Below are positions 52,901 through 59,849 of a stretch of DNA of 59,849 nt, piece after piece. The translations under genes and the position numbers were made by a program. Source of the DNA: Candidatus Aerophobota bacterium (lineage in GTDB: Bacteria; Aerophobota; Aerophobia; Aerophobales; B3-G15); contig JAUWZM010000005.1 of NCBI GenBank assembly GCA_030615365.1, positions 1-59,849 of the forward strand, read 5' to 3'. Under the pieces are notes generated by a model. The model searched no databases and was not told where the DNA came from. It saw only the letters and a list, made by a program, of their open reading frames with translations. Each line of letters begins with the position of its first letter. The stretch's first letter is position 1.

Positions 52901-53090
52901 GTAACAGTTCAGGCCACTAAGTCACCAAGGCACAAAGTAGTGATATAAACTCGTCTGCCTCGTCTATTTGGCCTGTCTGGTCTATTTCGTCTATCTTGTT
53001 GGTCTCGTTCTTTTCGTTGATTTCATCAATGCATTAACTCTTCTACGTATTAATCTTGGTGTCTTCGTGTCTTTGTGGCTGAATAGTAAC
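52901..53090 (+). mobile_element. MITE copy 2, 190 bp, 8-bp target duplication
   Basis: Begins GTAACAGTTCAGGCCACTAA and ends GTGGCTGAATAGTAAC, flanked by a perfect TTTTATTA duplication (52893-52900 and 53091-53098). Inverted, near-identical partner of the element at 36240-36430. The interior contains CTCGTCTGCCTCGTCTATTT simple repeats. It begins 22 bases after the radical SAM stop. Non-coding. Confidence 0.93.
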
Positions 53091-53135
53091 TTTTATTAAA
53101 CTACCAAACTCAGAGTTAACCTTATATATAAAAAT

Positions 53136-54413
53136 TTACACCCAGCCTCTCAGTTTCATAGCTTCAACTACTCGGTTAATTGCGATCATATGAGCGGCTA
53201 TCCTCATGTTTATCCTGTTCTCGAGGGACACTTTTAGCACTTCCCGAAATGCCTTAGTCATTCTTTTATTTAATCTATCATAGACCTCTTCCTTTTCCCA
53301 GTAGTCCCTATACAGATTTTGAACCCATTCAAAATAAGACACCATAACTCCGCCAGCATTACAGAGAATGTCGGGAATTATGAAGGCATTTTTTTCAAAC
53401 AGTATATCGTCAGCTTGAGGTGTAGTTGGCCCATTGGCAAGTTCTGCAATGATCTTAGCATTTATATGGTCAGCATTTTGCAAAGTTATACAGTTTTCCA
53501 GTGCTGAAGGACAAAGCACATCGACCCGTAACTCCAATAATTGAGCATTGCTGATATTCTCAGCCTCAGGAAAACATATCACTGAGCCTGTTTTAACTTT
53601 ATGCGTCACTACCTTTTGGGGGTCAAGACCATTATCATTATAAATTCCCCCTTTTGAATCACTCACTGCCACAATTTTTGAGTCAAATAGCTCTTTTAGC
53701 AAAATAGCTACATAAGAGCCTGCATTTCCATACCCTTGAACGGCTATAGTAGCAGTGGTAAGATTTATATTAAGATGTTTTGCAGCTTCCCTTATCATAA
53801 AAGCTCCACCTCGCGCAGTGGCATCACCTCTTCCTTGAGAACCTCCCAGAGATATAGGTTTTCCAGTAATCATTTCTGGACAATAGTTACCCTTTAATTT
53901 TGAATATTCATCCATCATCCAGCTCATAATCTGAGGATTCGTGTAAACATCGGGAGCCGGGATATCTTTCTCAGGCCCTATCATTTGATATATTTTATCA
54001 ATGTAACCTCGACTTAACTTTTCCAATTCTCGTTCTGAAAGCTTTTTTGTATCACAGATGACTCCTCCCTTGGCACCTCCAAAGGGGATATCTACCACAG
54101 CACATTTCAAGGTCATCCAGGTAGCTAAAGCTCTAATAGTATCAATGGTTTCATCAGGATGAAATCGAATACCTCCTTTGCAAGGACCACGAGAATCGTT
54201 GTGTTGTACCCTAAATCCCTTGAAAATCTTAATTTCTCCATTATCCATCTTCACAGGAATTGTTATGTGGATCTCTCTCGTTGGCTCTCTTATGAGAGCA
54301 AGGATTCCCGGTTCTAATTGTAATTTTTTTGCTGCTGCATCTAACTGCAGCTGAGCAATGGCAAAGGGGTTTAAACTGCACTCTACCTTCTCACTTGCTT
54401 TTTCTTGCGTCAC
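53136..54413 (-). CDS. gdhA: Glutamate (Glu/Leu/Phe/Val) dehydrogenase
   Basis: 425 residues, hexameric type length. GFRVQHNDSRGPCKGGIRFH (substrate lysine), PFGGAKGGV (catalytic Lys), PAPDVYTN, GRGDATARGG and the Rossmann AVQGYGNAGSYVA. It interconverts glutamate and 2-oxoglutarate. GTG start with a GGAGGA box. The Rossmann motif has Ala in place of the usual third Gly (GYGNAG), as in many such enzymes; cofactor preference cannot be read confidently. Monocistronic by spacing. Confidence 0.92.
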   Translation of the reverse strand: MTQEKASEKVECSLNPFAIAQLQLDAAAKKLQLEPGILALIREPTREIHITIPVKMDNGEIKIFKGFRVQHNDSRGPCKGGIRFHPDETIDTIRALATWMTLKCAVVDIPFGGAKGGVICDTKKLSERELEKLSRGYIDKIYQMIGPEKDIPAPDVYTNPQIMSWMMDEYSKLKGNYCPEMITGKPISLGGSQGRGDATARGGAFMIREAAKHLNINLTTATIAVQGYGNAGSYVAILLKELFDSKIVAVSDSKGGIYNDNGLDPQKVVTHKVKTGSVICFPEAENISNAQLLELRVDVLCPSALENCITLQNADHINAKIIAELANGPTTPQADDILFEKNAFIIPDILCNAGGVMVSYFEWVQNLYRDYWEKEEVYDRLNKRMTKAFREVLKVSLENRINMRIAAHMIAINRVVEAMKLRGWV

Positions 54414-54563
54414 GAGTTTTCCTCCATAATTTATTTATAAAAAAATAAAAAAAGTGTTTATCTATATCATCCTGCACTTTTTTGTGTAGATTGATATATA
54501 TTATAAACACCCTTGTTTTACTTTAAGCACCACGCTGTGCTCTAATACCAGACTACTTTGTCT

Positions 54564-55262
54564 TTATTTTTCTATCTCTGAGGATAATATTATAGCCCCA
54601 GAGATTTCCCGCATAGGTTTTCGCATATTCATACTTTTCTTTTGTATTCTTCGATAAGCCTCCTCTCCAGATATTTTTAATTTCTCCACCAATATATCCT
54701 TAGCTCGTTCCACAAGTTTGCGAGTCTCCAGCTCTTCTTGAATTACTTTAGTTTTCACCATTAGCTCTGTATTTTCAATAGCTACTGCAGCCTGATTAGC
54801 TACACTGGTGAGAACCTCTATTTCTGTAGGGGTAAACTTGTGAGGAACGGAAGTATAGCAATTTATAACACCTATCACTTTTCCCTTAACGCTTAAAGGG
54901 ATACAGAGAAGTGAGCACAGATTTTCTTTTTGAGCTATATTTTTGTATTTATACTCGTTCTCTTGTGTAACATCATATACACTGATAGGCTTATTTTTCT
55001 CAACTACTTTACCGGCGATTCCTTCGCCAATTATTAAAGGTGGTTTTTCGTTGTATTCCTCGCTTACACTCTGGGTAGCTCGAATAATCAATTTCTCTTC
55101 TCTCTCATCCAGTAACATAAGAGAGACTATCTTTGATTTCATTACCTTCGCGGTAACAGTCACTACAAGTCGCAGAATATCCTCTAAATAAAGATCTGAT
55201 GATATAGCATTGCTTATTTTAGACAAAGCATCTACGTAAGAAGAAAAATCCTGAGACAACAT
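54564..55262 (-). CDS. GAF-ANTAR RNA-binding antiterminator
   Basis: 232 residues. An N-terminal GAF domain (about 20-165: LYLEDILRLVVTVTAKVM, GEGIAGKVVEKNKPI, LCSLLCIPL, VANQAAVAIENTEL) is followed by a C-terminal ANTAR domain (about 175-228: LVERAKDILVEKLKISGEEAYRRIQKKS). ANTAR proteins bind paired hexaloop hairpins in RNA to prevent termination; the GAF part senses a small molecule or redox state. No obvious dual-hairpin target was found beside it. GGGAG box before the ATG. Confidence 0.87.
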   Translation of the reverse strand: MLSQDFSSYVDALSKISNAISSDLYLEDILRLVVTVTAKVMKSKIVSLMLLDEREEKLIIRATQSVSEEYNEKPPLIIGEGIAGKVVEKNKPISVYDVTQENEYKYKNIAQKENLCSLLCIPLSVKGKVIGVINCYTSVPHKFTPTEIEVLTSVANQAAVAIENTELMVKTKVIQEELETRKLVERAKDILVEKLKISGEEAYRRIQKKSMNMRKPMREISGAIILSSEIEK

Positions 55263-55396
55263 TATTCATTCTCCCTGATAAATCCAACACAAGCGTGCAG
55301 ACTCATGTATATTACCAGTAAAATACTCAAAAAGAATTTTTTGTCAAGTTTGATTTTTTTGAAAAAAGTGCTATTCTATCAAAAACAAGGCAAAAC

Positions 55397-55574
55397 GTAA
55401 CAGTTCAGGCCACTAAGTCACCAAGGCACAAAAAAGTGATATGAACTTTAGACCTCCATCGGAAAGAGAAGAATTCATTGCCAAAAAAATTAACCACTGA
55501 AGACACAGAGGACGCTAAAATTCTAAGACCGAGGTTTACTTGGTGTCTTCGTGTCTTGGTGGCTGAATAGTAAC
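55397..55574 (+). mobile_element. MITE copy 3, 178 bp, imperfect 8-bp target duplication
   Basis: The left 50 bases and right 36 bases match copy 2, but the middle is unrelated and includes a partial TTAACCACTGAAGACACAG module (55490-55513). Flanks are GGCAAAAC (55389-55396) and GGAAAAAC (55575-55582), 7 of 8 identical. It ends 9 bases before the RseC-like start codon, so the gene's leader was replaced by the insertion. Confidence 0.88.
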
Positions 55575-55583
55575 GGAAAAACT

Positions 55584-56000
55584 ATGTATGAAGAAGGAAA
55601 AGTGGTGGAAATTAAAGGCGATGTAACCCGAATAGAGATAGATCTAAAACCAAAACCAGCTTGCTTGGGGTGTCCGGCTTCTAAAATCTGCGATCTGAGA
55701 ACTAAAGGTGAAAGATATATAGACGCTATTAAAATAGAGGGAATTCGAATAGGAGATAAGGTGAGAGTAGAAATAAAAGGTGTAAAGATAGTAAAAGGAA
55801 CCTTCTTTCTCTTCTTTATGCCTGCACTTATGCTTCTAATTGGATTGGGGATAGGAGAATTAATCAAGAAAGGTCAGGTTTTTTCTTTGCTTATGGGAGC
55901 AGGATTCATAGGGATAAGCTTTTTTATTATTCATCAATTGGACAAACGCTGGGCGAAAAAAGGAAAGTTTAGACCAAGAATTATTCAGATAATAGAATAA
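55584..56000 (+). CDS. RseC/MucC-family membrane protein
   Basis: 138 residues from the ATG just beyond the MITE target duplication; a longer TTG-started frame would lie inside the element and is not credible. A soluble N-terminal part with the conserved cysteines ACLGCPASKICDL is followed by two transmembrane helices (about 74-92 and 98-117), the RseC/MucC plan linked to SoxR reduction and electron-transport (Rnf) complexes. No rnf genes are in the window. The only ribosome-site candidate, GGAAAA, is weak and comes from the duplicated target site. Confidence 0.78.
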   Translation: MYEEGKVVEIKGDVTRIEIDLKPKPACLGCPASKICDLRTKGERYIDAIKIEGIRIGDKVRVEIKGVKIVKGTFFLFFMPALMLLIGLGIGELIKKGQVFSLLMGAGFIGISFFIIHQLDKRWAKKGKFRPRIIQIIE

Positions 56001-56025
56001 GATTGAATTTTAAAGATAAAATTTT

Positions 56026-56466
56026 TTATAATGAGGTTAGTTTCTTTTTCAGCCAGGCACTTATTATTACCATTATGTCTATCCAGAACCAACCCACCCA
56101 CCATCCAGAGACAAAACTATACGGATAAGGAGAAGATGGTTCTTGCGGGAGAGGTATCTCTCTTGCTAAACTGGCCTGTATTAACCCCATATTGATTAGC
56201 ATAAATACAAAACAAACACAGCTAAAAACACTTAGCTTGACCCATTGTTTATTAAAAATCAAACCTATCTTTACCAGGGCAGAGGAGATTAACCATCCTA
56301 TTGAAAGAAGATAAATGGTAAATTCCATAATTTTAGAGACAGATATATCGGGTGAGGGAGGAAGGGGAGTAGTGCTCAAGATATAAAATGCTATCGCTCC
56401 CAATGCAAGGCTGCCCACACCTATGATTCGCCAAAATATACCAGAGCTATTTCTTTTACTATGCAT
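56026..56466 (-). CDS. Four-helix membrane protein, unknown
   Basis: 146 residues with four predicted transmembrane helices (about 12-30, 47-67, 76-95, 120-140) and a proline-rich extracellular loop (LPQEPSSPYPY). GAGGA box before the ATG. It converges with the RseC-like gene (25-base gap). No family is recognised. The following 167 bases to the TMEM175 gene contain no feature. Confidence 0.5.
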   Translation of the reverse strand: MHSKRNSSGIFWRIIGVGSLALGAIAFYILSTTPLPPSPDISVSKIMEFTIYLLSIGWLISSALVKIGLIFNKQWVKLSVFSCVCFVFMLINMGLIQASLAREIPLPQEPSSPYPYSFVSGWWVGWFWIDIMVIISAWLKKKLTSL

Positions 56467-56633
56467 TTTTCCTCATTGATATTCCTTAGTTTCTCATTAA
56501 AACCTATATCCCCGCTTTGTAGGCTATGAGCAGTGCGACAAGAAATATGGAATTAAGAATATCTGAATAGAGCGCATGGCCTGCATTACCCGGGGCAGTA
56601 TTGTAGGTAAACAGTATAGTTCATTTCTCTTTT

Positions 56634-57266
56634 TTATCTCAATTTATGCCGAAACCGGGGAAGGGATAGTACAATTGGAATCAGTATATACACGTAGGAA
56701 CACAGCTGCGGTTTTATCAAAGATAAGACCATTGCGAGAAGAGAGATGAGTGGGGTAATCATCCCCCTCTTTTTTCCCAAAGCTATACGCTGCTGGCCTA
56801 AGCTGTGCTCAACCAAACGATGACCCTTTGTAGCATAAGCCCAACCCAAGTTGAGGAACATTCCTAATGCGAACATATTTGAACTAAAAAACAATTCTGC
56901 CATCCAGTCGTTGGAATAATCACCAACTAAAGAAGTAGAAAAAGGCATGAGAGCTACAAACATAAGAAAAAAAATATTTATCCAGAGATACCCCCGATCG
57001 GTTCGTTTGATAAAATGAAATTGCTGATGATGTACAATCCAGAAGATAGATAGGAGGATAAAACTGAGTGCATAATTGAAAAATTTGTCTATTTGTGCAA
57101 TTAACAGATTATTTAATCCTACCCGCGTTAACTCCTTTCCTACTTCCGGAAGATCGAGGGTTAACACTAACAACGTCATAGCAATGGCAAAGATGCCATC
57201 GGTTAACGCCTCAATGCGATGAGTAGTCATTCCAGGTTCCGAAGTATCTGAATGTAGCTCTGGCAT
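56634..57266 (-). CDS. TMEM175-family (DUF1211) potassium channel
   Basis: 210 residues with five to six transmembrane helices. The first helix carries RIEALTDGIFAIAMTLLVL, the RxxxFSDG-type signature of bacterial TMEM175 channels (Thr in place of Ser), whose hydrophobic residues form the potassium filter. Bacterial members have six helices per subunit and assemble as tetramers. AAGGAG box before the ATG. Divergent from the NusB-CCA gene with a 306-base shared intergenic region. Confidence 0.83.
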   Translation of the reverse strand: MPELHSDTSEPGMTTHRIEALTDGIFAIAMTLLVLTLDLPEVGKELTRVGLNNLLIAQIDKFFNYALSFILLSIFWIVHHQQFHFIKRTDRGYLWINIFFLMFVALMPFSTSLVGDYSNDWMAELFFSSNMFALGMFLNLGWAYATKGHRLVEHSLGQQRIALGKKRGMITPLISLLAMVLSLIKPQLCSYVYILIPIVLSLPRFRHKLR

Positions 57267-57502
57267 TTAATTCTCCTTATCTTAAGTTATTTTTCGGATC
57301 AAGGGGTTGCGCGTTGTAGTGTTATCGTATATAGTGCCCTGGATGCCTTTAAATCTAAACGAATATCCCTGTGATAATTTTTGACCAAGGGCATTTCCTC
57401 ATTGGTAGTGATATCTACTTTCTTTCCTCCTCGATCTTTACACTTATTTCTCTTCTCGAAAAAAGTATATCAATTGCATATAGAAAGTCAACAAAAAAAG
57501 GC

Positions 57503-57530
57503 TTGACAAAGCTGAGAAGTGTGTTAATGT
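57503..57530 (+). promoter_or_regulatory. Putative promoter of the nusB-cca gene
   Basis: TTGACA (57503-57508) with TAATGT 16 bases downstream, about 42 bases before the ATG. The TATAAA at 57530-57535 is an alternative -10 but is too far (21 bases). The rest of the 306-base gap 57267-57502 shows no gene or structure. Confidence 0.45.
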
Positions 57531-57572
57531 ATAAAAACAGAAATTTATTCGGACTTTTTTCGGATTCAAAGA

Positions 57573-59312
57573 ATGAAAAACAGACGAAAAGCAAGGGAAC
57601 TTACCTTGCAGATTCTTTATCAAATGGATGTAAGGAAAGTCTCGGCAGGGGAAGTTTTAAAAGTTGTTCTTTCTCGTTATCGTTTCAAACCCGAGGTAGA
57701 AGAATTTTCTCGTAAGTTAATTCAAGGAACTTGCCATTTCCTACCCTGGATTGACAATATAATCAAAAGATACGCTAAGAACTGGACTATAGAAAGGATG
57801 GCTATAATAGATCGAAATATTCTCCGTTTTAGTATATACGAGCTTCTCCTTTTAAGAAGGATCCCACCTGCGGTAACTATAAATGAAGCTGTGGAAATAG
57901 CCAAGCGTTATGGAACTTTAGATTCGGGAAAATTTGTCAACGGGATTTTAGATAAAATCCACAGGGAAAGAGGTTTAGATAGTGCTTTGAGATGGGATTA
58001 TCTTAATCATAGACTTCACAATCCTATTCTTGCATCCTTTATTAAACTGAAAAAGACAAGAAAAGCCTGGCTTGTGGGGGGGTTTATCAGAGACAGTTTG
58101 TTGGGGAAGAAAAGCGAAGATCTTGACATTATACTTGACAGTTCAGACTTTGAGCTGGTAGAAAAATTTGCCCGAAAGTACGGAAAATATCCTATCTGTC
58201 TAAACAGCGATCTGAGAAGAGTGATTCTTTCCAAAGAATATCAACTGGATTTCACCCTGAAAAAATCTACCACTCTTGAATCTAATTTAAATGAAAGAGA
58301 TTTTACCATAGATGCCCTGACTCTCGATCTGGATTCAAGCGCTCTGAATAACCCTCATCTTTGCTTAATCGACATAAAAAACGGTCTAGAGAACCTGTTA
58401 AACGGTAAAATAGAATTGGTTAGTAATGGAGCTTTAAATGCTGATCCCCTTAGATTACTAAAAGCCTTCCGTCTTAAATCCCAACTGGACTTTACAATAG
58501 AAGACAATCTCTTAAGCAAGATCCTTAAAAAGCATCAATCTATCGACAAAATAGCCAAAGAGAGAATTAAAGGGGAAATCTGTCTCATTCTGAATAACCC
58601 CAAATCTGCAGATCATCTAACTCATCCTGCTGCTAAAAAACTATTGGAAAGGATCCTGAGCACACCAATCTATATAGAAAATCTGTGCTATTTAGAGAAG
58701 ATCTTAAATCCTGAAACAGAGCTGATTTCTTCTCTTAAACCAAAGCTTATAGAATATTTAAGAAGAAGAGTGAATGGGGGGACTCGAGGGGAGCTATTGA
58801 AAATAATTAGCTTAATTTTTCCCTTCCCTCCTTCTAAGAAGATAGGAGAAAAAGTCACTGAAAATCTCAAACTTAGTGGGAAAGAAAGAAAATTAATACA
58901 AAAAATAATAAATCTTTTTCCTTTGCTCACAGAATCGATAGGCAAACCCCTTGATTCTCCTGAAGTAAGTGTATTTCTATCAAAAGGCGGGGAAGAAACA
59001 GTAGAAACCTGTCTTGCAGCAATTGCATCTAAACCTGAGGATACGAATTTTCTATACGTATGCAGTGAAATTATCGCAACTTTCTTCAATAAGCAAGCAT
59101 TGATCTTGCGTCCTCCTAAATTAGTGTCCGGCGATGAGTTAATCAAACTTTTAGGCATCCAGCCAGGCCCTAAGGTGTCTATGATTTTGGGAAAAATACA
59201 CCAGGCTCAAATCACCGGCAAAGTTCAACAAAAAGAAGAAGCAATACAACTGGCCTATCAGATTTTTAATGACAATAAAAAGGAAACCATGCCTCCCAAG
59301 TACACTCTATAG
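57573..59312 (+). CDS. NusB - tRNA nucleotidyltransferase (CCA/poly(A) polymerase) fusion
   Basis: 579 residues. Residues 1-131 are a complete NusB: RRKARELTLQILYQMD, ERMAIIDRNILRFSIYELL, PPAVTINEAVEIAKRYG, KFVNGILDKI. After a 25-residue linker comes a class II nucleotidyltransferase: WLVGGFIRDSLLGKKSEDLDIIL (Asp183, Asp185), motif B ERDFTIDAL (Arg242, Asp243), NGKIELV, and DPLRLLKAFR (291-300), then helical neck/body domains to the end. The catalytic set for CCA addition or polyadenylation is intact. NusB assists antitermination of rRNA with NusE, so the fusion links rRNA transcription to tRNA 3'-end work. No frameshift separates the parts. Weak ribosome site. Confidence 0.9.
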   Translation: MKNRRKARELTLQILYQMDVRKVSAGEVLKVVLSRYRFKPEVEEFSRKLIQGTCHFLPWIDNIIKRYAKNWTIERMAIIDRNILRFSIYELLLLRRIPPAVTINEAVEIAKRYGTLDSGKFVNGILDKIHRERGLDSALRWDYLNHRLHNPILASFIKLKKTRKAWLVGGFIRDSLLGKKSEDLDIILDSSDFELVEKFARKYGKYPICLNSDLRRVILSKEYQLDFTLKKSTTLESNLNERDFTIDALTLDLDSSALNNPHLCLIDIKNGLENLLNGKIELVSNGALNADPLRLLKAFRLKSQLDFTIEDNLLSKILKKHQSIDKIAKERIKGEICLILNNPKSADHLTHPAAKKLLERILSTPIYIENLCYLEKILNPETELISSLKPKLIEYLRRRVNGGTRGELLKIISLIFPFPPSKKIGEKVTENLKLSGKERKLIQKIINLFPLLTESIGKPLDSPEVSVFLSKGGEETVETCLAAIASKPEDTNFLYVCSEIIATFFNKQALILRPPKLVSGDELIKLLGIQPGPKVSMILGKIHQAQITGKVQQKEEAIQLAYQIFNDNKKETMPPKYTL

Positions 59313-59349
59313 CCGCAAGACTCAAAGCCTAAAAAACTCTGCCATATTA

Positions 59350-59688
59350 TTAGATTCCAATTATTTCATTCAAACCTTCAACAACTTGAGCCAATTTTTC
59401 TGGAGATGTCCTGCCAATCCTTTTGCCAATCCTTTCCACGGAAAGTGTTCGAATTTGGCTAATTTTGACCCATGAGGGCTTTGGTAAAATACCTGGTTCT
59501 AGCTCCAGAGTTAGTGGAAAGCCCGCGCGTTGAGGCTGACTTGTAATAGCCATTGCTATAACCGTACCCGAACGCTCATTAAAAATATCCTGGCTTAGAA
59601 TCAAAACAGGTCTCAAGCCCGCTTGCTCACGGCCTCGCACAGGGTTCAAATCAGCCCAACGAATCTCACCCCTCAATATCTGGGCCAT
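59350..59688 (-). CDS. mazF: MazF/PemK-type endoribonuclease toxin
   Basis: 112 residues. [28 protein letters not shown] is the MazF opening with the catalytic Arg region (GLRPVLIL); [14 protein letters not shown] and [15 protein letters not shown] follow, including the conserved Ser/Thr. MazF cleaves mRNA at short sequences. Its ATG overlaps the antitoxin coding end (16 bases), the usual coupled order. Confidence 0.9.
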   Translation of the reverse strand: MAQILRGEIRWADLNPVRGREQAGLRPVLILSQDIFNERSGTVIAMAITSQPQRAGFPLTLELEPGILPKPSWVKISQIRTLSVERIGKRIGRTSPEKLAQVVEGLNEIIGI

Positions 59689-59849
59689 TCGCTTAACTCC
59701 TCAGACAAACCTTCTTCTGCCATTGCCTTTTCAAAGTCTGGATCGAGTTTAGCACACTCTCTCGCCAAACGGCTACGCTCCATCCGTTCCAGTTTTTCCT
59801 GTACAGCTCCCTGAATTGCTCGGCTACGGTTTGGAAAAATATGATTTCT
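59673..59849 (-). CDS. MazE-like antitoxin, 5' end outside window
   Basis: 58 codons visible. [19 protein letters not shown] is the second half of a ribbon-helix-helix (CopG/MazE-like) DNA-binding domain. The tail [19 protein letters not shown] ending SEWPRY is the toxin-binding peptide typical of antitoxins of this MazF group. The N-terminal strand lies beyond the window edge. Confidence 0.75.
   Translation of the reverse strand, partial: RNHIFPNRSRAIQGAVQEKLERMERSRLARECAKLDPDFEKAMAEEGLSEELSEWPRY

Noticed and set aside
55551..55583. Longer TTG-initiated start of the RseC-like gene
   Set aside because: The extra 11 codons lie in the end of MITE copy 3 and its target duplication; the ATG at 55584 matches the family start.
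57371..57715. 114-codon plus-strand frame before the NusB-CCA gene
   Set aside because: Overlaps the NusB coding start in another frame, has low-complexity Ser/Leu composition and no ribosome site.

Overview
The window is AT-rich chromosomal DNA from an uncultured-looking, probably anaerobic bacterium. The anaerobic reading rests on the hybrid cluster protein, the flavin reductase-rubredoxin fusion, the RseC-type protein and the many radical SAM enzymes. The lineage cannot be fixed from the sequence. The abundance of short dispersed repeats and the mix of sugar-catabolic, UroD-like and DUF362 genes recall candidate-phylum metagenome bins, but that is only an impression. No rRNA, tRNA or CRISPR array was found.

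Layout. (1) 34-12816, all on the minus strand, is an accessory/defence island. It holds small orphan proteins, a GmrSD-like DUF262/HNH endonuclease, HicBA, a SIR2-domain protein, a single-chain type IIG restriction-modification enzyme, and the fossil of a type I R-M operon (hsdS and hsdR N-terminal stubs) with a DUF4258/DUF2283 toxin-antitoxin-like pair, an ORF6N stub and an HTH-nucleotidyltransferase. (2) 13514-16718 holds housekeeping genes: rimO, radC and an SPL-like radical SAM gene. (3) 16886-19666 is a peroxide/nitrosative stress cluster: perR-like, hcp, high-molecular-weight rubredoxin and a broken fprA. (4) 19743-24298 holds a DUF3298 lipoprotein-like gene, then an ArsR-controlled permease / thioredoxin-like / SurA_N-thioredoxin / CcdA cluster. 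(5) 24508-38673 is a carbohydrate cluster: UroD-like, solute-binding protein, GH127, TIM-barrel epimerase, DhaK, RpiB, DhaL, NicX-like, GH39-like, GpsA and DUF362. (6) 39205-51439, plus strand, is a second defence island: SNF2 helicase, adenine methyltransferase with a specificity domain, DUF3800, a nuclease fused to a degenerate methyltransferase, and a DUF4062 + STAND-type NTPase pair. (7) 51476-59849 holds a radical SAM relic, a DNA-repair-type radical SAM gene, glutamate dehydrogenase, GAF-ANTAR, RseC-like, two membrane proteins, a NusB-CCA fusion and a MazEF-like pair cut by the window end.

Two results stand out. First, island 2 looks like a complete but unfamiliar restriction-type system: translocase, modification/specificity protein, RNase H-like nuclease and a PD-(D/E)xK protein whose methyltransferase motifs I and IV are both broken. 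It is followed by a putative TIR-like/STAND pair. Second, a family of 170-191 bp non-autonomous elements is present at five sites. Each site is flanked by an 8-bp target duplication (four perfect, one 7/8). The ends are conserved but the interiors are variable, and one copy sits inside a relic of dhaL.

Predicted starts were moved from the longest reading frame where a clear ribosome-binding site or an ATGA overlap supports a later codon. Functions are from motif recognition by eye; no database search was run.
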